A stretch of 21,997 nt of DNA from CAZFDE01 sp964517795 (GTDB lineage Bacteria > Planctomycetota > Phycisphaerae > Sedimentisphaerales > Anaerobacaceae), in contig CAZFDE010000041.1 in assembly GCA_964517795.1 (NCBI GenBank), positions 1 to 21,997 of the forward strand, read 5' to 3'. The position numbers and the translations under genes are program-made. The notes beneath the pieces are model-generated. The model saw only the letters and a list, made by a program, of their open reading frames with translations. It had not been told where the DNA came from and did not search any database. Below are positions 16,001 through 21,709 of the stretch, piece after piece. The stretch's first letter is position 1; each line of letters opens with the position of its first letter.

Positions 16001-17550
16001 AAATAATTAAATAATAACTTCGGTTGATCGGAAAGAACCGCCAGTGGTGCATCGTTACCCATCGAACCAACCGGCTCCTGCCCGTTCATGACCATCGGTG
16101 TCAGGATCATTCGCTGCTCTTCTCTTGTATATCCGAAAATCCGCATTCGCAACGCCAGTGTTTCAGCGTCCGTGGGGACGGCTTTCGGTGCATCGAAGAG
16201 CCCTCTCAGTTCAATGCGGTTCTCTTCCAGCCAGCGGCGATAGGGTTTTTGACGCGAAATTTTGCTTTTGATCTCGTTGTCAGTGATGATCCGCCCCTGC
16301 TGCGTATCAACCAGAAACATTTTTCCGGGCTGAAGACGCCCTTTCTGCTGAATTTTCTCCGGCGGAAACTCGACCACACCTGCCTCACTGGCCAGTATCG
16401 CCAATCCGTCTGTGGTCACCAGATATCGACACGGGCGAAGTCCGTTTCGATCCAGTGTTCCGCCAATAATCCGGCCATCGGTAAACACCATCGCCGCCGG
16501 ACCGTCCCACGGTTCCATGATCGATGCGTGATATTCGTAAAAAGCACGTTTATCGGTACTGATATGATAGGTTGTACCGAACGCCTCGGGGATCAGCATC
16601 ATCATCGCATGCGGCATACTGCGTCCGGCACGCACCAGCAACTCCAGCATACTGTCGAAGCATGCCGAATCACTGGCCGTGGATGATAAAACCGGCAGCA
16701 GATCCGAAATATCCTCGCCGAATCGGTCGCTTTGCATTTTCTGTTCACGGGCACGCATCGAATTGCGGTTACCCTTTAGTGTATTGATCTCTCCATTATG
16801 GGCGACGCACCGAAACGGTTGAGCCAGTGACCAGCTTGGAAATGTATTGGTACTATACCGCTGATGCACGATCGCCAATGCCGATGTGACCCGCTCATCG
16901 CTTAGATCCGGATAATACGAAAAGAGCTGCCACGCCATGAACATTCCTTTGTAGTTGATCGTTCTGCAGGATAAAGAGGCGATATAAAAATCGCCGGCAT
17001 CGGATCCGAATTGCAGCTTTACCAAACGTTCCGCCCTTCGTGTAGCCATAAAAAGTCGGCATTCGAATGCCTCTTCGTCCAAACCTCCGCCATGGACAAA
17101 TACCTGTCGAATGACGGGTTCTGCTTTCAATGCGATTTCACCCAGGCAATCTGAAGATGTCGGCACATCGCGCCAGCCGATAACTGAAACCGCATAATGC
17201 GACAATGCACTTTCAAGAATTTGTTCGCATTCCCTTCGAATGGTTTTATCACGAGGTTCAAAAAGCATTCCAATGCCGTATTTTGAAGGCTTTGGAAGCT
17301 CAATATGCAATTTCTTGCATTGAGAAGAAAAAAATTCATGTGGAATCTGAAATAGTATCCCTGCACCATCTCCCGTGGTTTCATCAGCCCCGGCCGCACC
17401 GCGATGATGAAGATTTAAAAGAATTTCTTTGCCGTATTCGATAATTTGATGATCTGCTCGGCCATCGCTGTTTACTACAGCACCGACCCCGCAAGAATCA
17501 TGCTCATCTTCACGGCGGTAAAGACCTTGGTTTTGGGGATAATCGTCCAT
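12994..17550 (-). CDS. gltB: Glutamate synthase large (alpha) subunit
   Basis: Makes two glutamates from glutamine and 2-oxoglutarate. The N-terminal class II glutamine amidotransferase has Cys20 (HDSCGVGAV), which should become the N-terminal nucleophile after removal of a 19-residue propeptide. Next come LNLHHRGAAGADETTGDGAG and the QRYSTNTFPSW loop. The central domain leads to the FMN domain with GAMSHGSISKEAH (about residue 885), MSNTGEGGEDP, and AKPGEGGQLPGHKV. The [3Fe-4S] cysteines are C1129, C1135 and C1140 in CTLLRKCHEGACVYG. The C-terminal GXGXG helix domain (about 1320-1430) has GLSGGKIIV and GMSGGIAYV. Length of 1518 aa is usual. First gene of gltB-gltD-lhgO, with a 484-base upstream region that holds a sigma-54-like promoter and two palindromes shared with amt. 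Confidence 0.98.
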   Translation of the reverse strand: MDDYPQNQGLYRREDEHDSCGVGAVVNSDGRADHQIIEYGKEILLNLHHRGAAGADETTGDGAGILFQIPHEFFSSQCKKLHIELPKPSKYGIGMLFEPRDKTIRRECEQILESALSHYAVSVIGWRDVPTSSDCLGEIALKAEPVIRQVFVHGGGLDEEAFECRLFMATRRAERLVKLQFGSDAGDFYIASLSCRTINYKGMFMAWQLFSYYPDLSDERVTSALAIVHQRYSTNTFPSWSLAQPFRCVAHNGEINTLKGNRNSMRAREQKMQSDRFGEDISDLLPVLSSTASDSACFDSMLELLVRAGRSMPHAMMMLIPEAFGTTYHISTDKRAFYEYHASIMEPWDGPAAMVFTDGRIIGGTLDRNGLRPCRYLVTTDGLAILASEAGVVEFPPEKIQQKGRLQPGKMFLVDTQQGRIITDNEIKSKISRQKPYRRWLEENRIELRGLFDAPKAVPTDAETLALRMRIFGYTREEQRMILTPMVMNGQEPVGSMGNDAPLAVLSDQPKLLFNYFKQLFAQVTNPPIDPLREGLVMSLMTFTGKRPNLLEETPQHCRQLKIPHPILTNEDMQRLRTVKRDDFKVVTLEMLFDIDVQDRTKSLREALVSLVDQAQIAIQQGASVIVLSDRGVSETKAAIPSLLATSAVSNGLLKRNLRCEAGIIVESGEPREVMHFCLLCGFGANAVNPYMVFETIYEMNRRGEFEEELESSQVADNYIAAIKKGILKTMSKMGISTLRSYHMAQLFDVIGLNRELVETYFPGCSCRIGGIGLDSLVEETVRRHTGAFTQREPGSLEIDFGGDYHFRHNGEAHQWNPQTVSFLQQAVHTNDAKLYAQFSQAANDQSRKLCTLRGLFDFVPGKAVPIDEVEPASEIAKRFCTGAMSHGSISKEAHECMAIAMNRLGAMSNTGEGGEDPVRYTLEPNGDSKSCAIKQVASGRFGVTIQYLANAKEIQIKMAQGAKPGEGGQLPGHKVTEEIAKMRYSTPGVTLISPPPHHDIYSIEDLAQLIYDLKCSNPGVKVSVKLVSEVGVGTIAAGVAKGNADEVLISGHDGGTGASPLSSIKHAGCPWELGLSETQQVLILNGLRDRIRVQVDGQLKTGRDVVIGALLGAEQFGFGTAALVTLGCTLLRKCHEGACVYGIATQDPELRKRFAGKPEYLQRYMLFVAEEVRQIMAKLGFRKLEDMVGRVDRLVMKKAIDHYKAKGLNLSAIFHQPDTSDGRAIHLTNKQPVKTGDNLDWQILEKAKSAIEQGKKTVVDMSIRNIHRTVGAILSNHVVNRHGPQGLPDDTLEVVLRGTAGQSFGAFLAPGITLKLIGDSNDYVGKGLSGGKIIVQTPFNSPFMAHENIIVGNTVLYGATTGQMFVNGMAGERFGVRNSGAVAVVEGVGDHCCEYMTGGTVVVLGKTGCNFAAGMSGGIAYVLDEMQLFDTLCNLMMVDLESVWQQQDKDLLKNLIQKHWHYTHSQLAKRILDAWPDMVGKFVKVMPIDYRKALERIRAQEGRHTETTPATEEVFYG

Positions 17551-17678
17551 TACCTTTTTCCTGCAAACGACTTATGTCCATTCTATAGCAACGACATAAA
17601 ATACAATATTGTAATTCAATAAGGCTTTCATAAATCAATAAACTATGAATACTCAACCAAGCTTTATTAAGCCTACGT

Positions 17679-17709
17679 ATTATAGTAGCAACATTACTCA
17701 CCATTTCAA
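17679..17709 (-). promoter_or_regulatory. Candidate sigma-70 promoter for gltB
   Basis: Minus-strand TTGAAA (17709-17704) and a consensus TATAAT (17684-17679) separated by 19 bases, which is longer than ideal. It would start transcripts near 17672, giving a leader of about 120 bases. It could provide basal expression beside the sigma-54-like promoter farther upstream. In such AT-rich DNA a chance TATAAT is likely. Confidence 0.3.
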
Positions 17710-17733
17710 AGCTTTGTTTTTTAAAATATTTAA

Positions 17734-17749
17734 TGCAAAAGTAGTACCA
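17734..17749 (-). promoter_or_regulatory. Sigma-54-like (-24/-12) promoter of gltB
   Basis: The minus strand reads TGGTACTACTTTTGCA. It has the invariant GG (-24) and GC (-12) separated by exactly ten bases, with TTTTGCA matching the TTGCW -12 box. The -24 box is TGGTAC instead of TGGCAC. Predicted start about 17723. Two palindromes are centred about 110 and 140 bases upstream of the -12 box, as expected for an enhancer-binding activator. Confidence 0.6.
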
Positions 17750-17838
17750 TTTTGCTCTTGAAACTCACAATATTACCATAAGTATTTTATATATAAAGTG
17801 ATATGAATTGAATATGAAATAATGACCGGCTTGATATG

Positions 17839-17850
17839 TACAGATATGTA
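17839..17850. promoter_or_regulatory. Proximal palindromic activator site of gltB
   Basis: TACAGATATGTA, one mismatch from the perfect palindrome TACATATATGTA found next to it and upstream of amt. Its centre is 31 bp from the distal site and 109.5 bp from the -12 box of the sigma-54-like promoter. It is part of a direct repeat GATATGTA (17833-17840 and 17843-17850). Confidence 0.5.
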
Positions 17851-17862
17851 GACTAAACTTAA

Positions 17863-17888
17863 ATATATCTACATATATGTAGATATAT
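17863..17888. promoter_or_regulatory. Distal palindromic activator site of gltB (26-bp perfect palindrome)
   Basis: A perfect two-fold symmetric sequence of 26 bp with core TCTACATATATGTAGA, centred at 17875.5. The central 12 bp TACATATATGTA is identical to a site upstream of amt. It is centred 140.5 bp upstream of the -12 box. As DNA it looks like the binding site of a dimeric regulator. Confidence 0.6.
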
Positions 17889-17932
17889 AAATAAAGATTT
17901 ATGCTTACTCAACAGTTATCTCACATCATTTT

Positions 17933-17995
17933 GGGGTTGAAGCTTGCCCTTTCAGGCCACACCCAAGTAAACCCTATCAGGGCAAGCTCTTCCCC
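17933..17995. repeat. Imperfect inverted repeat downstream of glnA
   Basis: Arms AGCTTGCCCT (17941-17950) and AGGGCAAGCT (17979-17988) pair perfectly over 10 bp. Outer GGGG/CCCC blocks (17933-17936 and 17992-17995) pair across a small internal loop. The loop between the arms is 28 bases. No T-run follows on either strand, so it is not a standard intrinsic terminator. It may protect the 3' end of the amt-glnK-glnA transcript or be an RNA element. Confidence 0.5.
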
Positions 17996-18002
17996 ATAAC
18001 CC

Positions 18003-18022
18003 AATGCTAACGCGTCAGCATT
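18003..18022. repeat. 20-bp near-palindrome after the glnA stop
   Basis: AATGCTAACGCGTCAGCATT is symmetric at nine of ten base pairs around 18012.5. It starts 12 bases after the glnA stop codon. It could form a small hairpin at the end of the glnA message or be a protein site. No T-run follows. Confidence 0.4.
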
Positions 18023-18034
18023 ATCAAACTGCCT

Positions 18035-19447
18035 TTAGCAGTCATAATACAAGTTGAATTCATGCGGATGAGGTCTCAATGCCATCGGGCTGAGTTCCTC
18101 TTCCCGCTTCCAATCGATCCAGGTCTGGATCAGATCGTCCGTAAAGACACCACCGGCCGTCAGGAACTTGTGATCGGCTTCAAGGGCGTTGATCGCCTCT
18201 TCCAGATTTGCCGGCGTATGGTCATATCCTTCAAGCTCTGCCTTGGACATATCATAGATATCCTGATCGAGCGGCTTGCCGGGATCGATCTTGTTCTGAA
18301 TCCCGTCAATCGCTGCCATCATGATCGCCGTCCAGGCCAGGTATCCATTCGCGGTCGGGTCCGGGCAGCGGAATTCAATTCGCTTGGCCTTGGGGCTTTG
18401 GGAATACATCGGAATTCGAACGGCGGCCGAGCGGTTACGCGCACTCATCACCAGGTTCACAGGTGCCTCAAATCCCGGCACCAATCGGCGATACGAATTC
18501 GTCGTCGGTGCCGCAAAGGCCAGCAATGCCGGGGCATGTTTCAAAATACCGCCAGTTGCGTGAATTCCCATATCGCTCAAACCCGCATAGCCATCGCCGG
18601 CGAATAGCGGCTTGCCGCCCTTCCACAGCGATATATGTGTATGCATACCGCTGCCGTTATCCTCGAATACCGGCTTAGGCATAAACGTAACTGTCTTACC
18701 GGCACGCTTGGCGACGTTCTTGATAATATATTTGTACCACATAAACTGATCGGCCATCTTCAGCAAATCATCGAACTTCATATCGATTTCCGCCTGACCG
18801 GCCGTAGCGACTTCATGGTGGTGGGCTTCGATCACAATGCCGACCTTTTTCAGCTCAGCCACCATCTCACCGCGAAGATCATGGTAGGTATCGGTCGGGC
18901 TGACCGGGAAGTAACCGCCCTTAAAACTCGGCTTGTATCCCAAATTCGGCTCTTCGAATCGAGCTGTATTCCAGGCCCCTTCGACCGAATCGATCTGGTA
19001 CATGCCGGTATGCTGATTCTGTTCGTAGCGAACTTCGTCAAAGATGAAAAATTCCGGTTCCGGACCGATGTAACACGTATCCGCAATACCAATCTCGTTG
19101 AGATAAGCAATTCCCTTGCGAGCGACATGCCGCGGATCGCGGGTATAATCTTCCTTGGTTACCGGATCGACGATATTGGCGATAATACTGACCGTCGGCT
19201 CCCGGAAGAACGGATCGATCACGGTCGTATCCGGATCGGGCATGGCGAGCATATCGGACATATGAATGCCCTGCCAGCCGCGGATCGACGAACCGTCGAA
19301 GCCAAGCCCTTCCTCAAATGTGCCCTCATCCCAGGTATCGATCGGGTAAGAGCAATGCTGCCAGGTACCAAGCAGGTCGCAGAATTTCAAATCGACCATC
19401 TCGGCGTTATGTTTCTTGGCATAATCGAAAAAATCTTTGGGTGTCAT
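18035..19447 (-). CDS. glnA: Type I glutamine synthetase
   Basis: Makes glutamine from glutamate, ammonium and ATP as a cytosolic dodecamer. At 470 aa it has the length of the GSI-beta type. The Asp-50 loop is LGFDGSSIRGW. The metal and glutamate site motifs are YIGPEPEFFIFD, HHHEVATAGQAEIDMKF, NGSGMHTHISLWKGG and the TTNSYRRLVPGFEAPVN ATP/glutamate segment, then FRCPDPTANGYL. The adenylylation loop keeps its tyrosine, Tyr398 in DQDIYDMSKAE, so GlnE-type control is possible. ATG 19447 follows AAAGGA on the minus strand. The gene lies 95 bases after glnK with no obvious promoter between, so it is most likely read from the amt promoter. Confidence 0.98.
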   Translation of the reverse strand: MTPKDFFDYAKKHNAEMVDLKFCDLLGTWQHCSYPIDTWDEGTFEEGLGFDGSSIRGWQGIHMSDMLAMPDPDTTVIDPFFREPTVSIIANIVDPVTKEDYTRDPRHVARKGIAYLNEIGIADTCYIGPEPEFFIFDEVRYEQNQHTGMYQIDSVEGAWNTARFEEPNLGYKPSFKGGYFPVSPTDTYHDLRGEMVAELKKVGIVIEAHHHEVATAGQAEIDMKFDDLLKMADQFMWYKYIIKNVAKRAGKTVTFMPKPVFEDNGSGMHTHISLWKGGKPLFAGDGYAGLSDMGIHATGGILKHAPALLAFAAPTTNSYRRLVPGFEAPVNLVMSARNRSAAVRIPMYSQSPKAKRIEFRCPDPTANGYLAWTAIMMAAIDGIQNKIDPGKPLDQDIYDMSKAELEGYDHTPANLEEAINALEADHKFLTAGGVFTDDLIQTWIDWKREEELSPMALRPHPHEFNLYYDC

Positions 19448-19520
19448 TGGTATTGTTCCTTTCTTAAATAAATGACCGTTGGGTTATTTCATTTCCTTAT
19501 CTCAAAGGGTTATCCTAAGC

Positions 19521-19539
19521 CGACAAGACCGTCTTGCCG
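19521..19539 (-). other. Intercistronic hairpin between glnK and glnA
   Basis: On the minus-strand RNA, CGGCAAGA pairs with TCTTGTCG over 8 bp (one G-U) around a CGG loop. It begins three bases after the glnK stop. No T-run follows, so it would not terminate; it may set mRNA processing or relative stability of glnA against amt-glnK. The G-U pair becomes an A-C mismatch on the other strand, favouring an RNA role on the coding strand. Confidence 0.35.
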
Positions 19540-19542
19540 CAT

Positions 19543-19884
19543 TTATCCAATTGCTTCTTTTCCCTTCTCGCCGGTACGAATCCGGATACATTCAGGCAGA
19601 TCGAGTACAAAAATCTTACCGTCGCCGATCTGGCCGCTGCGGGCGCCCTCGATAATGGCCTCGACCGCTCGCTCAACAAAATCCTCATTAACGGCGATTT
19701 CCAACCGCACCTTTTTCAAGAGGTTTACCTCAAATTTGATCCCGCGATAGCTCTCTTGGTAGCCATGTTGTGCGCCACAGCCGAGGGCATTGGTTACCGA
19801 CATCTTGAAAACCTCTTTGTCATACAGGGCTTTTTTAACGTCCTGCAGCTTATGCGGCTGAATATATGCGATTATCAATTTCAT
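19543..19884 (-). CDS. glnK: PII nitrogen regulatory protein (Tyr51 replaced by Phe)
   Basis: A 113-aa PII signal protein that senses ATP/ADP and 2-oxoglutarate and regulates partners such as Amt by its T-loop. It aligns without gaps to E. coli GlnB over the first 60 residues: Tyr46, Arg47, Gly48, Gln39 and Lys58 are kept. Position 51, the uridylylated tyrosine in proteobacteria, is Phe (SYRGIKFEV). Arg38 is Ala and Lys40 is His. The nucleotide-site segment GARSGQIGDGKIFV and the C-terminal CIRIRTGEKG are intact. AAGGA precedes ATG 19884 by nine bases. It sits 27 bases after amt, the standard amt-glnK pair, so GlnK is the likely role. The symbol could equally be glnB. Confidence 0.95.
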   Translation of the reverse strand: MKLIIAYIQPHKLQDVKKALYDKEVFKMSVTNALGCGAQHGYQESYRGIKFEVNLLKKVRLEIAVNEDFVERAVEAIIEGARSGQIGDGKIFVLDLPECIRIRTGEKGKEAIG

Positions 19885-19911
19885 CTTTCTGTTTCCTTAT
19901 TCATCATTGTG

Positions 19912-21270
19912 TTAACTTGTTGAGAAGATCTGGAATCCACCGTACGATTCCATACCGTGCTCGCCGATATCCAGTCCGCGAAGTTCTTCTTCGCGGCTGA
20001 CCCGCAGGCCGACCGTCACATCGATCAACTTGAATATGATGCCCATCGTGACCAGCACAAATACAATCGTCGCAACACTGCCGACCATCTGGATGCCAAA
20101 CTGGGTCGGATTACCGGTGTAAACAAATCCGTTATTCGCCAGCCCCAGCGATGCTTTGCCGAAGATGCCGACCGCGATTGTGCCCCACACCCCGCAGACG
20201 CCGTGGACCGGCACAGCACCGACCGGATCGTCCACATGCAGCTTATCCAGCAATTCCACACCAAGGACCACGATAATCCCGCCGATCGCACCAATAACAA
20301 TCGCTGCCCAGGGATCGACAAAGGCACACGGCGCAGTAATCGCGACCAATCCCGCCAGTGCGCCGTTCATCGCCATCGATAAATCCGGCTTGCCGAATCG
20401 AATCCATACCGTGATCATCGCGAAAATCCCACCCATCGCAGCGGCGATATTGGTATTGAGCGCTACGCGGCCGATCAGATCGCCGTTTCCAACACTCAAG
20501 GTCGAACCGGCATTGAATCCGAACCAGCCAAACCAAAGGATAAATACACCCAATGAGGCCAACGGAATACTATGGGCCGGAATTGCCTTGGACTTGCCGT
20601 CGATGCCGTATTTGCCTTCGCGCGGCTTAAGAAAAATGGTGCCGATCAATGCCGCAAATCCACCAACGGTGTGCACTACAGTCGAACCGGCAAAATCGGC
20701 GAATCCCATATTCGAAAGCCAGCCGCCGCCCCAAATCCAGTGCCCTACGATCGGATAGATCAATGCGGATATCAAAAACGAATACACTAAATATGCGATA
20801 AATTTCATGCGTTCTGCCATCCCGCCGGCAACGATGGTTGCGGCAGCCCCGCAAAAGGCGGCCTGAAACAGCCAAAACGAATACAGACCAATCCCACCGG
20901 CCGAATCACCAATACCCGCCAAGGCCCAGCCCTTCGTGCCGCAGAAGGCGTTGCCATCGCCGAACATCAGGGCGTAACCGACTAAGAAAAAGCCCAGCGA
21001 CGCCATGCAGAAATCGAGGAAATTCTTCGTCAAAATGTTGCATGTGTTCTTGGCACGGATAAAGCCCGCCTCGACCATACCGAATCCCGCCTGCATAAAG
21101 AACACCAGAAACGCCGCAATGAGTACCCACACGGTATCCACACCGCGAACAATATCTTTCATGCTCATTTCTTCTTCAGCCCAACAGGCGGGGGCCGCTA
21201 AAAGAACAATTACTAATATCAGCAATATGTTCTTTGAAATACTTCTTCCACTGTTCAATCTCTTATCCAT
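19912..21270 (-). CDS. amt: Ammonium transporter, AmtB family
   Basis: An inner-membrane trimeric ammonium channel. The 452-aa protein begins with a signal peptide (hydrophobic residues 15-28, likely cleavage after ACWA at 31), as in AmtB, followed by 11 predicted membrane segments. The family signature DFAGSTVVHTVGGFAALIGT holds His200, and VPVHGVCGVWGT holds His356, the twin-histidine pore pair. F135 and F139 in FQAAFCGAAATIVAGGMAER match the outer Phe gate region. The C-terminal RGLDIGEHGMESYGGF is the conserved cytosolic tail that contacts GlnK. ATG 21270 is chosen because it directly precedes the signal peptide and GGA lies just upstream; a longer frame from 21375 adds 35 unlike residues. 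First gene of amt-glnK-glnA. Confidence 0.97.
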   Translation of the reverse strand: MDKRLNSGRSISKNILLILVIVLLAAPACWAEEEMSMKDIVRGVDTVWVLIAAFLVFFMQAGFGMVEAGFIRAKNTCNILTKNFLDFCMASLGFFLVGYALMFGDGNAFCGTKGWALAGIGDSAGGIGLYSFWLFQAAFCGAAATIVAGGMAERMKFIAYLVYSFLISALIYPIVGHWIWGGGWLSNMGFADFAGSTVVHTVGGFAALIGTIFLKPREGKYGIDGKSKAIPAHSIPLASLGVFILWFGWFGFNAGSTLSVGNGDLIGRVALNTNIAAAMGGIFAMITVWIRFGKPDLSMAMNGALAGLVAITAPCAFVDPWAAIVIGAIGGIIVVLGVELLDKLHVDDPVGAVPVHGVCGVWGTIAVGIFGKASLGLANNGFVYTGNPTQFGIQMVGSVATIVFVLVTMGIIFKLIDVTVGLRVSREEELRGLDIGEHGMESYGGFQIFSTS

Positions 21271-21302
21271 TACATCCTGTCCTTTTGTTTCTGTACTTGC
21301 CC

Positions 21303-21341
21303 TCAGGAGGCCGCAAAACCACGAGGTCAGCAGCCCCCTGA
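21303..21341 (-). other. Hairpin in the amt mRNA leader
   Basis: On the minus-strand RNA, 21341-21330 (TCAGGGGGCTGC) pairs with 21314-21303 (GCGGCCTCCTGA) over 12 bp with two G-U pairs around a 15-base loop. It ends 32 bases before the amt ATG and is a GC-rich island in AT-rich DNA. Both G-U pairs become A-C mismatches on the other strand, so the structure favours the amt transcript. No T-run follows. The CCTCCT in the stem could also pair with a Shine-Dalgarno sequence. Confidence 0.4.
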
Positions 21342-21400
21342 TGGCATTCTCAAAATTTCCCAAAAATCCATTCAAACTGAATGATTTCTTGATTTACTCT

Positions 21401-21417
21401 CACAATCCCCATGCCAA
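21401..21417 (-). promoter_or_regulatory. Sigma-54-like (-24/-12) promoter of amt-glnK-glnA
   Basis: The minus strand reads TTGGCATGGGGATTGTG. The -24 box TTGGCATG fits the YTGGCAYG consensus fully. Ten bases after GG comes TTGT, where the consensus has TTGC; the C-to-T change is the main weakness. Predicted start about 21390, giving a leader of about 120 bases. Two palindromic sites lie 110.5 and 140.5 bp upstream of the -12 position, as at gltB. Confidence 0.6.
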
Positions 21418-21506
21418 AACAATAATACATGACCAAAAAACACTTAACTCCTTTTCTATCTTTTAGTTAAAACGCCAATAATAAATAGCAGTAAAACTTT
21501 ACAAGC

Positions 21507-21518
21507 TACATATATGTA
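21507..21518. promoter_or_regulatory. Proximal palindromic activator site of amt
   Basis: TACATATATGTA, a perfect 12-bp palindrome identical to the core of the 26-bp palindrome upstream of gltB. It is centred about 122 bp upstream of the predicted amt transcription start. Confidence 0.6.
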
Positions 21519-21536
21519 TTTTTGATAAACCTAAAT

Positions 21537-21548
21537 TACATATACGTA
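21537..21548. promoter_or_regulatory. Distal palindromic activator site of amt
   Basis: TACATATACGTA, one mismatch from the perfect palindrome, centred 30 bp from the proximal site and about 152 bp upstream of the predicted start. Both amt sites continue into a matching ATTTT on the right, so they also form a direct repeat of about 16 bp. Confidence 0.55.
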
Positions 21549-21709
21549 TTTTGACGTGTATTAATTATTGAGATTAATATTGTGTCGATGTAAAAAATGC
21601 AAACATGTCATCTCTGAAAGCGTGTATCCGGTCAACACATTTTTTAAGTTATTGACCAAGCTGTCGTTATGGTTTACACCCGAGTCATCGCTTCACCGTC
21701 GTTAACAGC

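Larger units (their letters stand above)
17551..18034. other. AT-rich intergenic region between glnA and gltB
   Basis: These 484 bases hold no convincing gene. From the glnA side (high coordinates) there is a small near-palindrome, a larger inverted repeat, then a very AT-rich part with two TACATATATGTA-type palindromes, a sigma-54-like promoter and a sigma-70-like candidate, then the gltB leader. If the sigma-54-like promoter is used, the gltB leader is about 170 bases long. Confidence 0.8.
21271..21655. other. amt control region
   Basis: These 385 bases hold no convincing gene. Moving away from amt there is a GC-rich leader hairpin, a sigma-54-like promoter, then AT-rich DNA with two palindromic sites. 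Beyond 21600 I see nothing recognisable until the RHS fragment. Confidence 0.75.

Noticed and set aside
17510..17704. 64-codon minus-strand frame over the gltB start
   Set aside because: Overlaps the gltB start and leader, no ribosome site, no known domain; expected by chance in AT-rich DNA.
17979..17988. Shared AGGGCAAG between the glnA 3' inverted repeat and the amt leader (minus strand near 21295-21302)
   Set aside because: An eight-base match without wider similarity; probably chance.
21271..21375. Longer amt start at 21375
   Set aside because: It would place 35 residues before the signal peptide and would cover the leader hairpin; ATG 21270 has its own ribosome site.
21476..21504. Sigma-70-like TTGTAA-N15-TATTAT upstream of amt
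   Set aside because: Short spacer and weak boxes; the sigma-54-like element with gltB-matched spacing explains the region better.
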